Source: Edolisoma coerulescens (lineage: Eukaryota; Chordata; Aves; Passeriformes; Campephagidae). Taken from it: a stretch of 64,000 nt of DNA. Of the stretch, positions 12,691-26,276 are shown piece after piece; position 1 is the first letter of the stretch, and each line of letters starts with the position of its first letter. A model generated the notes under the pieces. That model was not told the origin of the DNA, did not search any database, and worked only from the letters and a program-made list of their open reading frames with translations. The position numbers were made by a program, and so were the translations under genes. The stretch is taken from positions 1,075,752 to 1,139,751 of the forward strand of contig VWZW01006279.1 in the NCBI GenBank assembly GCA_013397115.1. The letters are read 5' to 3'.

Positions 12691-15600
12691 AGATCCTGAA
12701 ATAACAGTTGTGTTGTGGAATAACTCAGCTGGTTATACATCAGTAATGCTGGCTGAGTGGAGGTGATCAGAGCAGGTGCAAACCCTTCAGAGTCTCTCTG
12801 TGCTGGCCAGCAGGACCTGACTGCTTGTTACATTTGTTGAATGCCTCCAAGAATGAAGCCCCTGATTTCTCTTCCAAAAATAGAGATGATAAATAATTGT
12901 TATAACTGCCTCCTTTTTATAATTGCCTCCAAATGGATTTTTTTTTTTCACAGAGATTCTAATTAAGTTTTACATTAATTCTAAGTGTGCAGAATCCTTT
13001 TACGAGCAGAAGAGCCTTCTGGGAATTTCTGTTCTGTTGCACCTTTGAAAGCTTGGTTCTAGTCCGTTTTCTGAAACCTGTACTCCTTGGGGCTACTATT
13101 CTGTTTGACTTCCTCATTAAATATCATGAGAATTCTTTCATTCTCCAGGATCTGAAATCCTTAATAAGATTTGTGTTTTTGGAGGAAAATGTGGTTCCCT
13201 GGGAAAGCTGGGGAGATATTCTCTTTTGGCATTAGGGGAATTCTCCATCAACTGAAGTCAATCAGGAATACTGTCAGAAAGGGCTTTATTTGTGCATGGG
13301 AAATCTGAGGGCAGAGCTATGCTGAGATTCATGAATTGGATAGCAGTTTCCTCGTGGGTGGCTCTCTTTCAGTCTGGCTCCTGTGTCCGAAACTGCCAAG
13401 AGATGCCAGCTAAGATCATAGGACTGCTTGCTCAGAATAAACAGAGGGAGCAAGGGAAGGAGTTGAGGCTGAAGCACAGGGAGTTTAAGGGAAGAGGTCT
13501 GTGGCTTCCAGGTCTGTAGAAAAGGATTTTTCTATTTGTTCTGAAAATGATGGGAAGGTTGGTGTGGATAAACTGCTTGGGGCACTTTTAGTTCTGAGGC
13601 TGTGCAGTGCTTGAAACAGAAGGCTCTTTCTCTTTGCCTGCGGTTCCTAAGCACTGTTATAATATCCTGTAAACCTGAAAAGAGTATGGAGAAGAGGAAG
13701 GGCCCCAGAAGCAAACTGTTCTTGGAGGAGAACCCCAGGTACTCATTACTACAATTCTCCCTTAGAAGATGTCATAGATGTGCTGATGTGCCCATATTGC
13801 TGCTGTTTTTTGGGTTTTTTCTGCAGCATCATCGTCGTGGCTGATGACAGGATACCAGCAAGCAGCACCATGAAGCCATGCCACACTGCACATACATCTT
13901 TGGTATGGTGTCAAAAGACACACACCTCTCTCTGGCACTTAGGCAATGCTGCATTAGCTGAGCAACCATCTGGAATGGATCGGTGACATATGACTGTGTA
14001 CAGCACTTTAAAGTTAGGAATATGATACATGTGGGTGAAGATCACCATTGTGTGTTATGGAGACTGTGAGGTTAGAAACAGATGCCCCTCTGGCCTTCTA
14101 AGGGAGGAGTTTCTCCAGTCTTGCTGTGTACTTGGAAGGCATGTTTACATCTTTTTGTTCTTATATATGCATTTGTATGTACGTATTATCTTGGGTGTTT
14201 AATACAGAGAGTGTACCCAGAATGAAGAGGCATTATTTCCTGTGAAAATACAAGTAGTGCATTGAATAAAAGGTATTATTTACCTTTGTCCAGTGGTAAG
14301 TAATGGCTGGAAATCTGAAAAATTTATGTGATGGTTTAATGTGGTTTTTTGTGTAATGCATTAGTCTTCAGTAGAAGTTTGGCTGCTGCTGCCTTACAGG
14401 ACTGCAGCTCACTCTATGGTTTAGGTACATTATCTCTGAAATAAACCAGCCACCCAGGGCAATTATATTGTGTGCAGTGTCTTTCTACATAAAGTTTTTT
14501 TGACCACAATGTGGGGAGTAAAATTGAAGACAGGAGTTAAAGAGAAATAATAAGCACTAGGTAAACCAGCACCGAATTAGTCTTCCTCATGTAGGTTTAC
14601 TTGGTGTTCAGTATGTCTGAACAGCCTTCAGTGGTTGTAGCACTTCCCTTTGGTAAGTAGTCTGGTCCCAAGGAATGAAACAGTCCCAAGATTTTCTGCC
14701 AACTTCTATCACTACCACGTGTTCCGGGACCCACAGGAAGGCTGAGAAATTCACTGTCTGGCAATTCAGCTCTCTCTTACTATCTAATGCATCTTCCTTC
14801 AGGAGATATAGGATCAAGGGAGCTAACTGGGTGCTTTGCAGTCAACTTCATTATTTCATTCTCAAGTTTGATGGTGGCACTGCCTGTCAAAAAAGAGTCC
14901 TATTGCTCAAATTGTGTTGAAGTGATGGGAGCATGACTGAAGTTTTTACCATAATTCTCAGATACCTGCACTAGAGCATGGTGCATGAAAACTCAGCCAG
15001 TTCTGTGCTGAAAACTCTGCTTGTTTGGAGACAGTGCTATACAGTAGCTGAGAACATTGCCAAAATTGACCAAAGCCTTCTGGAAGAAAACAAATAGAAT
15101 AAGTTGGCAGGGGGACAGGGCATTTGTTTGGGATTTTTTGTGTGTGCTTGTTTTACGTACATATTTTAGTACATCATTGATACCTCTGCTCATGTAAATA
15201 AATAACCTCACCCTGTGCTATACTCACTGGATATCAACTTGTTAATTAACCATCTCATGGCAAAAATCTGACCTGCAATGGCAGGGATTTACAGCAATAA
15301 ATAAGTTCAATGGCCATCTTGGAGACATGTGTAAGTTGGTTGTGGTCGTTGTGGCACATTGGTTTAGTAAGAACAGTGTGTTCATCTGTGCTGTGTTCAG
15401 CTCTTTTGGCTTTGGTGTAAGCTGCTTTTAAAATTCTTCTTTACAGATCTGGAGATGGCAGACGAGAAATGAATATTTCAATTAATTTATCTGCCATCAA
15501 GACAGGCTGTAAATGTTGCTTATTTCTGCCTTACCGTATCTGAAATCAAGTCTAAACAAAAATAGAGCTAGTCTAGATCTCTGAGAAACTGTCTTGATTA

Positions 15601-16893
15601 ATAGCTCAATACAATCATAAACCCATCAGATTTGATGTACTACTCTTGGTTATATAAATCTTCTAGTTGCTATAGTGAAAAGGTTACGGATGGTTGCTAG
15701 CTCTTGCAGATCACTGGATTAATAACTTACATCCAAGTCCACCTTACAAGTTGAAATCTAAGACTATAATAATACAGTTCAGTCCTGTATTTGTTACCAC
15801 ATATGAATTTGATGCATTAATGACACATCAAGCCTGTTGAGTAGAAGTCGGTGCTAATGAAGCCAAGGTGAGAACTTCGAACCTAGTGATGGTCTTCTTG
15901 CTAAATTAAGGAATAAATGCCTAATTTTTAAATCTTTGTATTTGAACTGCTTTGATTAAACCATTTGATTGAACTCTTGCGTGGGAAGAGATATGTATGT
16001 ATGTATGAAACTCCTGACCTATCGTGTGTCTCAAAAGGATAATTCCTTATGTCTTGTGATTCTGCAAGTCTGGGATTTGTTGTCAGAGGAAACTGTTGCA
16101 GGGGAAGGCACCACACAGTGCAGGGCTGGGCCAAGGATAGATCTGAAGAGCAGGCAATGAGCTGGAACAAGTTACCCTTCATTTGGGATGCATGGATTTC
16201 TGGGAATGACCCTGACTGGGGAAGAGTAACCTGCCAGTCTAAGCACATGTGCACAACTCCCAGAGGAGAGGGTAGCAGTGACAGGAGACCTTGTTAGAGG
16301 AAAATGAGCATAAGCCTTTTCCACACAGCACTGCTGCAAGTTATCAGTGGCATATTAATGAATAAGCACTCTGAACTTGGTTACAGTCATTATTTTTATA
16401 GAGCTGGTATTTTCTCTCAGTTGTGTTTGGTTGGGTATCCCCCTTAGGTGAAGAGACGAATTAAGGAGAAAATAGCTTACAAAACACACAGTTCTGATGC
16501 TATGGTTTTTGTAATTTGTGGAATTCAATAATCTCTGAAGATTACTAGAAGAAGGATGAACTATGGCTGTTAAGCATTTTTAAATTTGTAGATCTGCATT
16601 GTTTTAGCAGAAATTATCTCTGAAATGCAGGAATAAAAAACTAAGTTATTATAATTACCCTGATTGACCTTAGGATGGAAAAGATCTTCCTAAATCTGAT
16701 TCTTATTCATTAATACCAAGTCACTAAGCAGCACAAATACGATCTGGATCAAGTGTCAAATTAAGCAGAACACAGAGTGGAATTTATGTTGGGATTGTGC
16801 CAGCTGTGGGAGGAAAGACAATACCTAATCCGGCATAAAGTATGCTAGAAATGAGATGCCCCTTCAGTTTTTAATTTTTTGTTTTTCTTTTAG
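12691..16893. other. Gene-free stretch
   Basis: No recognisable gene or transposon. It contains a T run near 12940, a short TATG microsatellite at 15992-16007 and scattered short open frames on both strands with no family resemblance. Confidence 0.6.
15992..16007. repeat. (TATG)4 microsatellite
   Basis: Four perfect copies of the tetranucleotide TATG. It is short enough to be stable and has no evident role. Confidence 0.85.
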
Positions 16894-17424
16894 AATGTGC
16901 TTGTGTGGAATGAGTTTGCCATAGCTCAGCATTTTGCATATGGAATTAATCCAGCACAAATTGCTTTAAAACCAAATGCTCTGCTATACGGAAGAGTGGC
17001 AATGGTCAGAAGCTCTGATCAAGACTTTTTAGTCACAGGAATTAGCTTATGGGCAGAGCTGTGCTCTCTTCACTTTTCAGAGGGATTTTCAGCTTCTCTT
17101 GCCAAGTGTGGAAGTGCAGGAAGTCAGGAGGCGTGTCAGCAGGGTTGTACCACTTGTATTCTTGAACTGGGTTTCTCACAGTTAGTGATGAGGGGCTCCT
17201 CTCCCTGCCTAAGGCTGTTGGGCAGGCATTGCCCGTGGCTTATTTTGCTTACAGTGATAGTTCTAGCCCGTGGTCTTGCAGGCACATCTAAGGGCTTGCA
17301 GGAGCCATGGATACAGTTTGGTTGTCCCTCCCTCAAATGTGTGCAGCTAAACTTATTAAGTTCAATTGAACGACAGCCTTCCAAACTTGGAATTGGAGAT
17401 CAGGGAGTGCTGGCAAAGAATTAA
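16894..17424 (+). other. Open frame behind a splice-acceptor-like site; unproven
   Basis: A T-rich pyrimidine tract (about 16868-16890) ends in TAG at 16891-16893, a textbook 3' splice site. The frame starting at 16894 then stays open for 177 codons to a stop ending at 17424. The translation matches no family I recognise and has no clear domain, signal peptide or repeat; one stretch of about 15 residues (around residues 114-128) is hydrophobic. I see no good 5' splice donor before the stop, so it would have to be a terminal exon, and no AATAAA follows closely. At this base composition one open frame of this length per 64 kb is roughly what chance gives. I treat it as a low-confidence candidate, not a gene. 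Confidence 0.12.
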
Positions 17425-20400
17425 GTGATTTTACGAGTGCTTGGCATCATCGCATGCTCTGAGCTTCTGCGTGAACACAAAGCTGAAAGCCATTGCTCCA
17501 TACTGCTGGCCTTATCCTAACAAGTTGTGCTGCTGGAGTAGATCCTGGACTACTGTTTCTACTTGTACAGAAAACATGGAGTTGTGTTGCTAAGCCTGCC
17601 TCTTCCCTTGCGATGGCAAGCTTGCCACTTCGGGACAAAAGTCCTCTCAAATCAATAATCTCTTGAGAATGTAGATTGAGCACCCTTATGAATTTGTGCT
17701 GTGCTAGTCACATGCCCCGATTCCTGAAGCTTTCCCTGATGTTACAGAAAAGTATTTTTGATACGCCAGAGGTGTATATCAACTTTTCCAATATACCAAC
17801 ACTATGAAAGCAAGGTGCTCTCATTTGTCTGTGTGGTGTATTTACAAAGTAGATAAGATGTTGAATTTGCTTTATTTTAGGGTGACAAAAAAAGCACCTT
17901 TTTGACAAGTTTTTTATATAGGGGATAGCTTCTGCATCCTAATGTCTGCAACATTAAAATTACTGCTCTTTTTAGCTGTGAAGGAAAACTGTACCATTAA
18001 TGATACAAAGGCATTTTATGTTGATTTTGTTTCTCAAAAAAACTTTTCCAAATAGCACAAATACATATATTGCAGAAGTTCAGTTTCCAAAATAGGCTCT
18101 TTTCTTAGATTTGGAGAGATGAGGTTTGGCTGGGTGCAAGGAGAAACAGCAACTTTATGTTGTTTCTATGGAATATATTCATAGCTGTTTATGAATGCAA
18201 CTGCATTCCAATAGTTTAAAAAAGGCATGCTGAACAGGGTATACAATGTATCTCCTTATTTGAACGAGCTTTGAAAAAACTACTGCCATACTCCTTTTTT
18301 AGCTTGTTTTCCTCAAGAAACATGGCTTAAGAGATCATGGTCTATGCTTGTCTGCACATCTGCACACATGTCCTTTTACTCTTCTCAGTGCTTTCACTGT
18401 TTTTAACTAAATTTGACAGAAGTTCTAAAGATAATTAGTTCTTCTGAGCCAACAAAACTGCATGACCCATGGAAGTAAGTAGAGAAGATATATTGTTCAT
18501 GTCCACATTGACATAAAGGCAGCAACATAAATATGTTACTGGGCAGCAGAGATCAGCAGAGGAGAGTGATGTTATGAATGTCCTGAAAGCGGAGGGAAAT
18601 CTGTGCCCCGAGCATATACAGTATTAGACAGGGTGTCTGTGGAATCCTGATTGATAGGAAACCAACCAGTTTTCATTAGTTTTGCTTCTCAAGGAACTTT
18701 TGTACTGCTGAGCATTAGTAGTAACAATATGTCAACAGATCCCATAACCATCTATTCCGCAAATTAATGTTTTTATGTCTGCATAGCTCTGGAAAAGTTA
18801 GCATTGTATTTAAAATATGTTTATATCTTTAGCTCATGTTTTCTGATGAAGTCTTTTATGTTTGTCCTCAAAAGAACTATATAGCTCCCTATGTGAAGAC
18901 ACAATATATATGACTTTCCAGACTAATTGCACCCTAAAGAAAGTCAGTTTAGCAAAAAAAAACCCAGATCATTTTTATGAAAAATATAATTTTTTTTTCC
19001 TCTGGTAAAGGAGTACAATGAAAAAAATCTGGATTTGTTTTAATCATCACAGTGCAATTCCATATTGAGCAGAGAGAGATATATATGGACTTTCACAGTA
19101 GGTTCCCATGACCCAGGGACTTGCTTCTTCCCTTCCCTGGGAAGAGTCAACTGCAACTCCTCAAATAAAACCAAGTGCCACATCCAAGAAGTAGATCCAA
19201 AGAGCAGTTTTTTGAATAGGCAACAGATACCCTGAGACCAGGGATAAGATAGCAAGAACTGGAGAGGCTGTATGGCAGACAATCCAGTCTCTAGTTCCCT
19301 CCTGTGATTTGGCATAGCCAGCACAGAGACATAAGAACATAGATTGTTCTCCCAGTATTCCTTCCAGTGCTGTAACTGAAATTACACAGTTACCTAATGC
19401 AAGTTTGGGCAACAGGGAATTTAATCACTTTTTGCTGCCTGACCAAAAAATCTAGAAAGATGCATTTTACTACCTTTTAAGACTTACTGGGACACCAATG
19501 CGTTTCTCATAATTCCTCATTTTAAAACTGGAAAGGTAAAAATTTGTTCCAGAAATAGAAATCTGACAGTGCACAAATCTACCTCCAGCTGAACTCCCCA
19601 GCCTTTTCTGTTTTCATTTCCTGAAATTTCTTTAATATTAAAGTGTTTGCTGTTTGCCTTCTTTGCACACAGAAGGGCATCTCATTTTCATCTTGCTGGG
19701 TGCTGACACTGCATTCCTGTCTGTCTGCTGAGTTACTGTCTGGATTAATATTCATTAATTATACTGCCTCAATGAGGCTGTGCTTGGTCAACAGCTTCTT
19801 GAGGACATTACACGTTTTCCTGTGAATGGTGTTTAGCGTCCAGAAGATTAAAATGTTAGACTATGGGTATAATCCAAATCCAAAAAATGCTAACCTTTCT
19901 TAGGGTGTTTTAGACGATGGATAAGAGGAAGGGAAGTGGAAGAAATGATAGAATTGCTCTCACATCAATAGCCCTGTTGTTGTGTTGAATGGCCAATGCA
20001 GACCAGCCCATGGTATCTGGTACTGATCAGCCATGGGTAAAGGGAATCATACTAAACCAACTTTTTCCTACTGCAACTCAGAACTCCAAGATATGTTTTT
20101 AAATGCTATTCATGTTGATTTGCATAATCAGTTTTTCTGAAAATGATTCAGGCATTAAGATGCATCTGAACAGGCCTCTTTCCTGCCTGCAAAGGTAAAT
20201 CCCTCTGGTGAACTGAGTATTATAAATTTAAATCCAGGATGTGGGCTTGGTTGACGCACTGTACTTAGCAAGACAGGTACAAATAGATTGAGAAGAAAAA
20301 CTTGCTCTGAATCTCTCTGTGTTCCTATACCCAAAGGGGTTTGCTTTAAAGAAGATTACGAATGTTTTAAGATTATCTTAAGGTAATATGTAAGCAATTA

Positions 20401-22517
20401 AGGAACCACGAGCAGAGGAGAGTTGGGGTTTTTTTAGCACAAATGTTGATTGACAGTAATCTTTAAAAAGAGTAAAAGGTCTTGAGGATGATGAAAGTTC
20501 AAGCCAAACTTTCCTTCTCAAGTGGAAGATAACTCCATAGGCAGCACTTGTTGGTATGAGCATGACTTCTTGCATGACAGTAAAAGTTAACTTTGTAGCA
20601 CCTGGAACCCAGGGATTTTAATGTCTACGTATATTTTAATGGTTGCTAGAGGTATGGTATTTATGTTGTTTATGGAGAGAGAATGCTGCCTAGATCTTGC
20701 CTGGCTGAATAGACTTTGTCCGTTCAGCAGACAGCTGCTTTTGTGTTTATTTTTTTTTAACATGCAAATTATATTTCTCTGTTTGTTTAAAACAAAGCCC
20801 AGTTATAACCTCAGTTGTACTTTTAAGTCTTCTTTTAAAGTGTTTAAAAGCAGTAGAAGTACTTAAAAGTAGCAGTACTTGTAAAAGTACTTTTATTTTC
20901 TTCTTTTTCAAATGTATCTCTTAAAAGACAGCTACTGCTGAGAGGTTGCAACTAAACTCTTGGAAAAATTAATACCTTACTCCATATTTGAAACTGTTGG
21001 TGTATTGCTTGATCCTGTGCCAGCTAGCCTCCTTCCAGATAGCAGTAGTCATAACTCTGTAAAATTCACTGGAAATTTCGAGCTGTGCTCAAGGATTCTG
21101 TATTGTCATTAGCTGTATTTGATTCTTCAAGTGTGCTAAAAGCAAGACTACTCATGGGACAAACCTTTTGCCAATAGCTGGCCTGGGGAAATGGGTTACT
21201 GTAAGAAAAAGGATCTTCTGAACGGGACAGCTCCCATTCTTTCATGCACAAGCTCTGAGTAAGAAAGGATAGATGTCAAGAAAGCTCTCTGCTTGCCCTG
21301 AAGAAGAAAGGGCAAAAGCTGACTACTGGCAATCTTCATTTTCATACAGTATATACACACAGTATTATTTATATTCAGCATGCATATGAAGCAGCATTGT
21401 ATTTGAGCTTTGTTCCGTGGAGTACTGTATGTTGTGTTGCATCACCTTTCTCTGTGCTCTGATTTTAGGAAAATGTAGAACCTTCTTTCACTTAAACCGT
21501 GAAAGAGATGCTCAGCAGAATGCTGGATAGCCTGGATTAACAGTTAATGTGTTTGTGTTACTAAGGGTTTGGGAAAACAAGGTAAGACAGGTAGGGTGAG
21601 TGTTTCTGCTGGTCAAGAGGCCTTGTGCTGGAGAGGCAGCTTCTGGGGAAGGCAAGCATTGATTCTGAGCAGCTGCAATTGGGGAAAGCCTGCTCTGGTG
21701 AATTAGCCTGTACATGTAAGAGATAAGGTTTTTCATTGGACTTGGTTTCACTGTGCATTTTAATATGGTTCCTGAAATTGCTTCACTAGTTTGGCATCAC
21801 TGCAATTTTTAAAAAAAAGTGACTTTGTTGTTCCATAGCTTTAGACACTCATCATGCTGCTTAAATGAGAAAGTGGTATCTCATGTTGTTATTTACTTTT
21901 CTCTAAATAATTTTTTTACTTCAGTTCAAAAACCCTTCCGTATTTGTAATGTCTCTTGTGAACCTTAACAACTGAGGAAGAGTTCATGGAAAAAATAACC
22001 AGAAAGAATCACATTTGCATTTTTTAGACCCAGAAGTGAGCAATGGTTCAGGTGTAACTTTGCAGGTGGAAGTTACTTGAAAAGGGACTTACTCAGTTCA
22101 TCCACTTCAGACACCACAGGACTTGGCCTGCAGAACTTTGGCATGATTATTGCTGTTGATGTCAGGAGTATGCTTCACAGGTATTATAAAGCCTAGCATA
22201 AATGTCCAACCTAAGCTTTCCTTAAGGAGAGGGTAAACAATGTTCTTTTTATGTTAACAATAAAATCCCTTAGGTAATTCTGTCAATTGCTGGCTTTTTT
22301 TTTTTTTTAAAGGTCCTTTTTTTCATTAGTAGCAAAAGACGGAACTTTTCAATTATTTTTTTGATCAAACTGAAATGAATGGAAATACGTAAACAGAGTA
22401 AAAATATATCAAGGGAGTTATGATGAATTGCTGTTCTGAGAAGGCAGTTTGGAAATAGGAGCAGGAACCTAAGCTATGGTTAGTTCTGCTGAAACTAATA
22501 TTCTGATGGCCTTTTTT
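17425..22517. other. Gene-free stretch
   Basis: Nothing recognisable as coding or transposon-derived. A local cluster of three AGTACT hexamers within a TTAAAAG-rich segment (20830-20900) includes the palindrome AAAAGTACTTTT at 20883-20894. A perfect octamer motif ATGCAAAT (POU-domain type) lies at 20762-20769, but single octamers are common by chance. Confidence 0.6.
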
Positions 22518-22651
22518 AAAAAACCAAAAAAAACCCCACCCCAAACCAAAACAACAGCAACAAAAAACCAAAACAAAGCAACAAAAACCAAACAACAAAA
22601 CAACAACAAAATCACAAAAAAACCGCCAAAACAAAACCAAAACCCTACCCC
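22518..22651. repeat. A/C-only low-complexity tract
   Basis: About 134 bases made almost entirely of A and C, in irregular blocks such as CCAAAAC and AACAAC. Seen from the minus strand it is a G/T-rich tract like those at 832 and 51629. The overlapping open frames on both strands are Lys/Thr/Asn/Gln- or Phe/Val/Cys-rich artefacts of this composition. Confidence 0.9.
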
Positions 22652-25600
22652 ATATATGAGCTCATCAGGACAGGAACTTGTTATCCGTGTGTTAATCTTC
22701 TTCAGAAGTAGTGTTTACATAGCTAAGATGCTTCCTAGTTTAGGCCAGCTATGCTAAGGACCTTTTGAGGCTACAGTTTAGGATATAACAACTCTTCACA
22801 GTTTGTGTTTGAAGTGGCTAAAGCTATTTAGCTTTTGTGGGCAGATCCATTAACCCACACACTATTACTGTCCAAGTAACAATAACAGAAACTTAAACTT
22901 TCTTCTGACAATGAAATTCTTTTGTCTAATGCAAACAAAACAAACCCTTTTATAGATAAACCGAGTGTAATCACAGTTGTGCATATTCTCTACAGTAATG
23001 CGTACACTTGATCATAAACCCTACAGGTAATTAACAGACATTATGCTACCAATGCCATTGCATAGTTGCAAATAATATTGTGCTTGTAACCCAGTTTGCT
23101 GATTTTCAGAAAGCTAGATCTCAGTTCAGTTAGACTATCAGGTTGAGAGTCTATCTGCATGATCTCATCCTCTCAAAATAATATGGAGGAAAAACTTAAG
23201 TAATGGCGAGGGTGGGGATATGTATCCGCTGGGATCCTTTTTAGAATAAAACATCCGTTACGTTTTGCTTTGAACAGTTTCAAAAATGAACACTAATCTT
23301 CAGTAACAGTGTGAGTGCCTGCATTGAGTAAGCATCATAGATAACTGACTCTGTGGCTGGAGCAGATGGAACCTTTTATAACACCAGCTGAGACAATGTG
23401 GGAGCTGAGGGTAACACTGCTTTTTCAGGCCTGGAAAGAAGGAAAGGACTCTTCTTTTGCTTCTGCAGAAGAGGCACTATTGTGTTCTCTATCATGTCCT
23501 TCTCAGGCTCCACTTGAACTCCCCAAAGGACTGTTTGGCAGTACAGAAGCTGTGGTTTATTTAGTACAGAAGGATCTTTCTTCTTCTTCACCAATAATGT
23601 TTTGATCTTAGCTGGGATTGAGAAGTGCTTCATTCATTACAACTGCTTGGCAGTGACATAAAGGCATCCAGTGTTTAGCAGGTCTTCTGAATGTACATTG
23701 CTTGGAAAGAAAGCTGAGCTTCTTCATGTGTAAACATCTGTCTTAGTCCTGTGATGCCTGAACAGCTGTGAGTGTGTTCAAGCTTCATCCCTTAATGTAC
23801 CTCTTCACAAAACTCAAATTGTACCACTTATGAACGGTGGAATTGCTTTTCTTTGACCATGCCACTTGGATCTTGTACTCAGTTTTGTTCCATTGTTTCT
23901 GCTTTTGATGATGTTGGGAGCTGTAAACAGCACCAAGAATGGCGAGGAACATGTCTACTGTGGTTCCCAGTTTTACGACAAAGCTCAGCGAAGCAGGCGA
24001 TTTTTGATGGGTCCATAAAACATTTAGTCTATTTGGGTCCAAACTAGATAAAAAATAAAAACCTGATGAAGTGTGTGCGCATGTTTTGTTTTCATGTGTA
24101 GAGAGATGGATCTATACAGTCGTACTGTTTGCTTTTGCCAGTCCAAGCAGTAGGATGTTACTTTGTGCACTATGCTCAGGTCACTCAGCAGTCGTCTCTA
24201 GAAACAGATGTTAAATAGCCCCAGTATCATTAGTATCATTCCATTTCTGGAAACCCTTTTTCTGTCCTTCTTCAGGGCTTGCTGGAGGTTAAAGTCATTG
24301 TCTTGGCAAGTGACATTAAGTAGCTGTGTCACCTTTTGAGAAGCTGCAGTTGTTCATTGCTGCCAAGTGGTGCATCCTATCAACATGTGTCCTCCTTCCT
24401 GTTCTACTTACAGTGGCAGCTAAATGTCCTAAACATCAGGGACTTTATTTGAGCCTACTGCCTCGATGGGATTACAAAAGAGAGAGTATTGTGCATGCCC
24501 TCCCTGCACTTAGGGGCACTTCTCTATGTATCATAATAGCCATTTGTGGTTTATAAATGAGGGAAAATACACAATTCGTCACACTTTTTCCAAGGCTGCA
24601 TTTAATTCTGTATAGAATTGCAGATCTATCTCAAGAGAGTGAATATGATACAGTATCTTTTCCAAGAGAATTACATGGAATTACCTGGAGGCTGCCTACA
24701 CAAGTACCTGCATGAAGCGCTGCTGTCTGCTTCCTGGCAAGGGCATGAGCTTCTGAGGCGTGGTGCTCCACTTGCAATGTGCCTGATCCACAATGGAGTC
24801 TTTAGCACACCTGCTGGACTGGACTTCTCAAATGTGCTGGGGTTAATTTCTAGATCATGTGGGCAATTGTGAGCACCTGAGGCAGAGGGTACTGAAAACC
24901 TGGGTGATTTTTGACAGTTGCAGTGTTTCATGGAGCAGTGGTTGATTGTGGGTATTAAAAAATGACATGGGTATCATGGGTGCCTAGGGTCTGTTGACTT
25001 TGGGTTTCTGGCTAAATCTTCTCTGCAATTTTGTGGTTTCTCAAGCCATACTAATGCCCACTTTGAAGAATGCTCCAAAATTTTTCTCTTCCTGCCTCTC
25101 ACCCTTAGTGTGAGATTTTATTTTGGAACAATTTCAGATTAAGTGGCATTTCCTTGCAAGTTCTAAAATAGTAGTTATTTCCTTTGAAGGAATGATGTTA
25201 GGATGTTTGACAGAAATTGGTAAATCTAATGACCTTTGATTAAAGCCTGCAGCTGTATGATAATACAGGCAAAAACAACTTTGAAGATAGATTCAGAAGC
25301 CAGGAATTTAGAAACCATTTTCAACATTTCAGCCTACACAGATTACTAAATAAAGGATTTCAACAAGTGAGACAATGTTTTTGTTTGTAAAAGTGGGCGC
25401 TTAGTACAGTGGGGTGATGAATTAAGGACAGCCGGAATACATCAGAGTATACTTTCCCACACATTCAGTACGGCTGAGCATTAATACATTTTCATCCCTT
25501 TGTAATTATTTTCTCTTTGCAGCTATTTCCAGATTGTTACCATCTGTAACTGTGACACTTTTACAAGAAAATTAATTTAGTCAATTCAGTTTCTGTGATT

Positions 25601-26252
25601 TTTATTATTGTTGTCATTGCTTCAAATCCAGAACCTTCTAACTTAGCTTGAATTCTTCAAACCTCTTATATTGTGCAACCAATAACCAGGTTTTGGGTTT
25701 TTTTCAGAAATCTGAATTTTTGGTTTTTTGCTCTTATGACTTTAGATAGACTCCCTAACAGACAATGGTCAAGTCCTCTGGTGACATTCCTATAAAGAGA
25801 TGAGCAGTTTTGCAAATTAAAGAGATTGGGGACTAAGGAGGCAGCCATTTAATAGCTGTTTTTGAAAGTTATGCGCTGGACAATGGGAGAAATAGCTGGA
25901 TTGTAAACATGTATTGTGTGACTGAGACAGGCTTTGGGGCTGACTAAATTGAATTCTTTCAAGACAAAGGTAGTTTGAGAAACTGTCCTTTGAAAATCCA
26001 GTCATGTGGTGGAAGTTACCTCCTTGTGAGATGCTAAAGTGTGTTGCTTACATTGAATTCAAGGGAATTGGAGTCCATTAGCACATTCAGAGCTCTTGAT
26101 AGAAATTATTGTAGGCTTATCTAGACAATCAGAAAGTACAGAATTTTTTTTTTAAAACAACATAATACACACCATTTGAAATGGATCTATCTCCAATGAA
26201 CTTTTCTATGCTGTGTTACACTAAAAACTGGACTCCAAATAATTTTTGAATA

Positions 26253-26276
26253 ATTTTCAGAACAACTTCTGAAAAT
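26253..26276. repeat. Perfect inverted repeat, 10-bp arms, 4-nt loop
   Basis: ATTTTCAGAA at 26253-26262 is exactly complementary in reverse to TTCTGAAAAT at 26267-26276, with CAAC as the loop. It would fold into a short hairpin as RNA or single-stranded DNA. It is too short for a pre-miRNA and no T run follows directly. Confidence 0.7.

Noticed and set aside
16080..16240. Segment resembling the CR1 tail (GCTGGAACAAGTTACCC)
   Set aside because: Only about 15 bases resemble CR1; the sequence on both sides does not follow the CR1 order.
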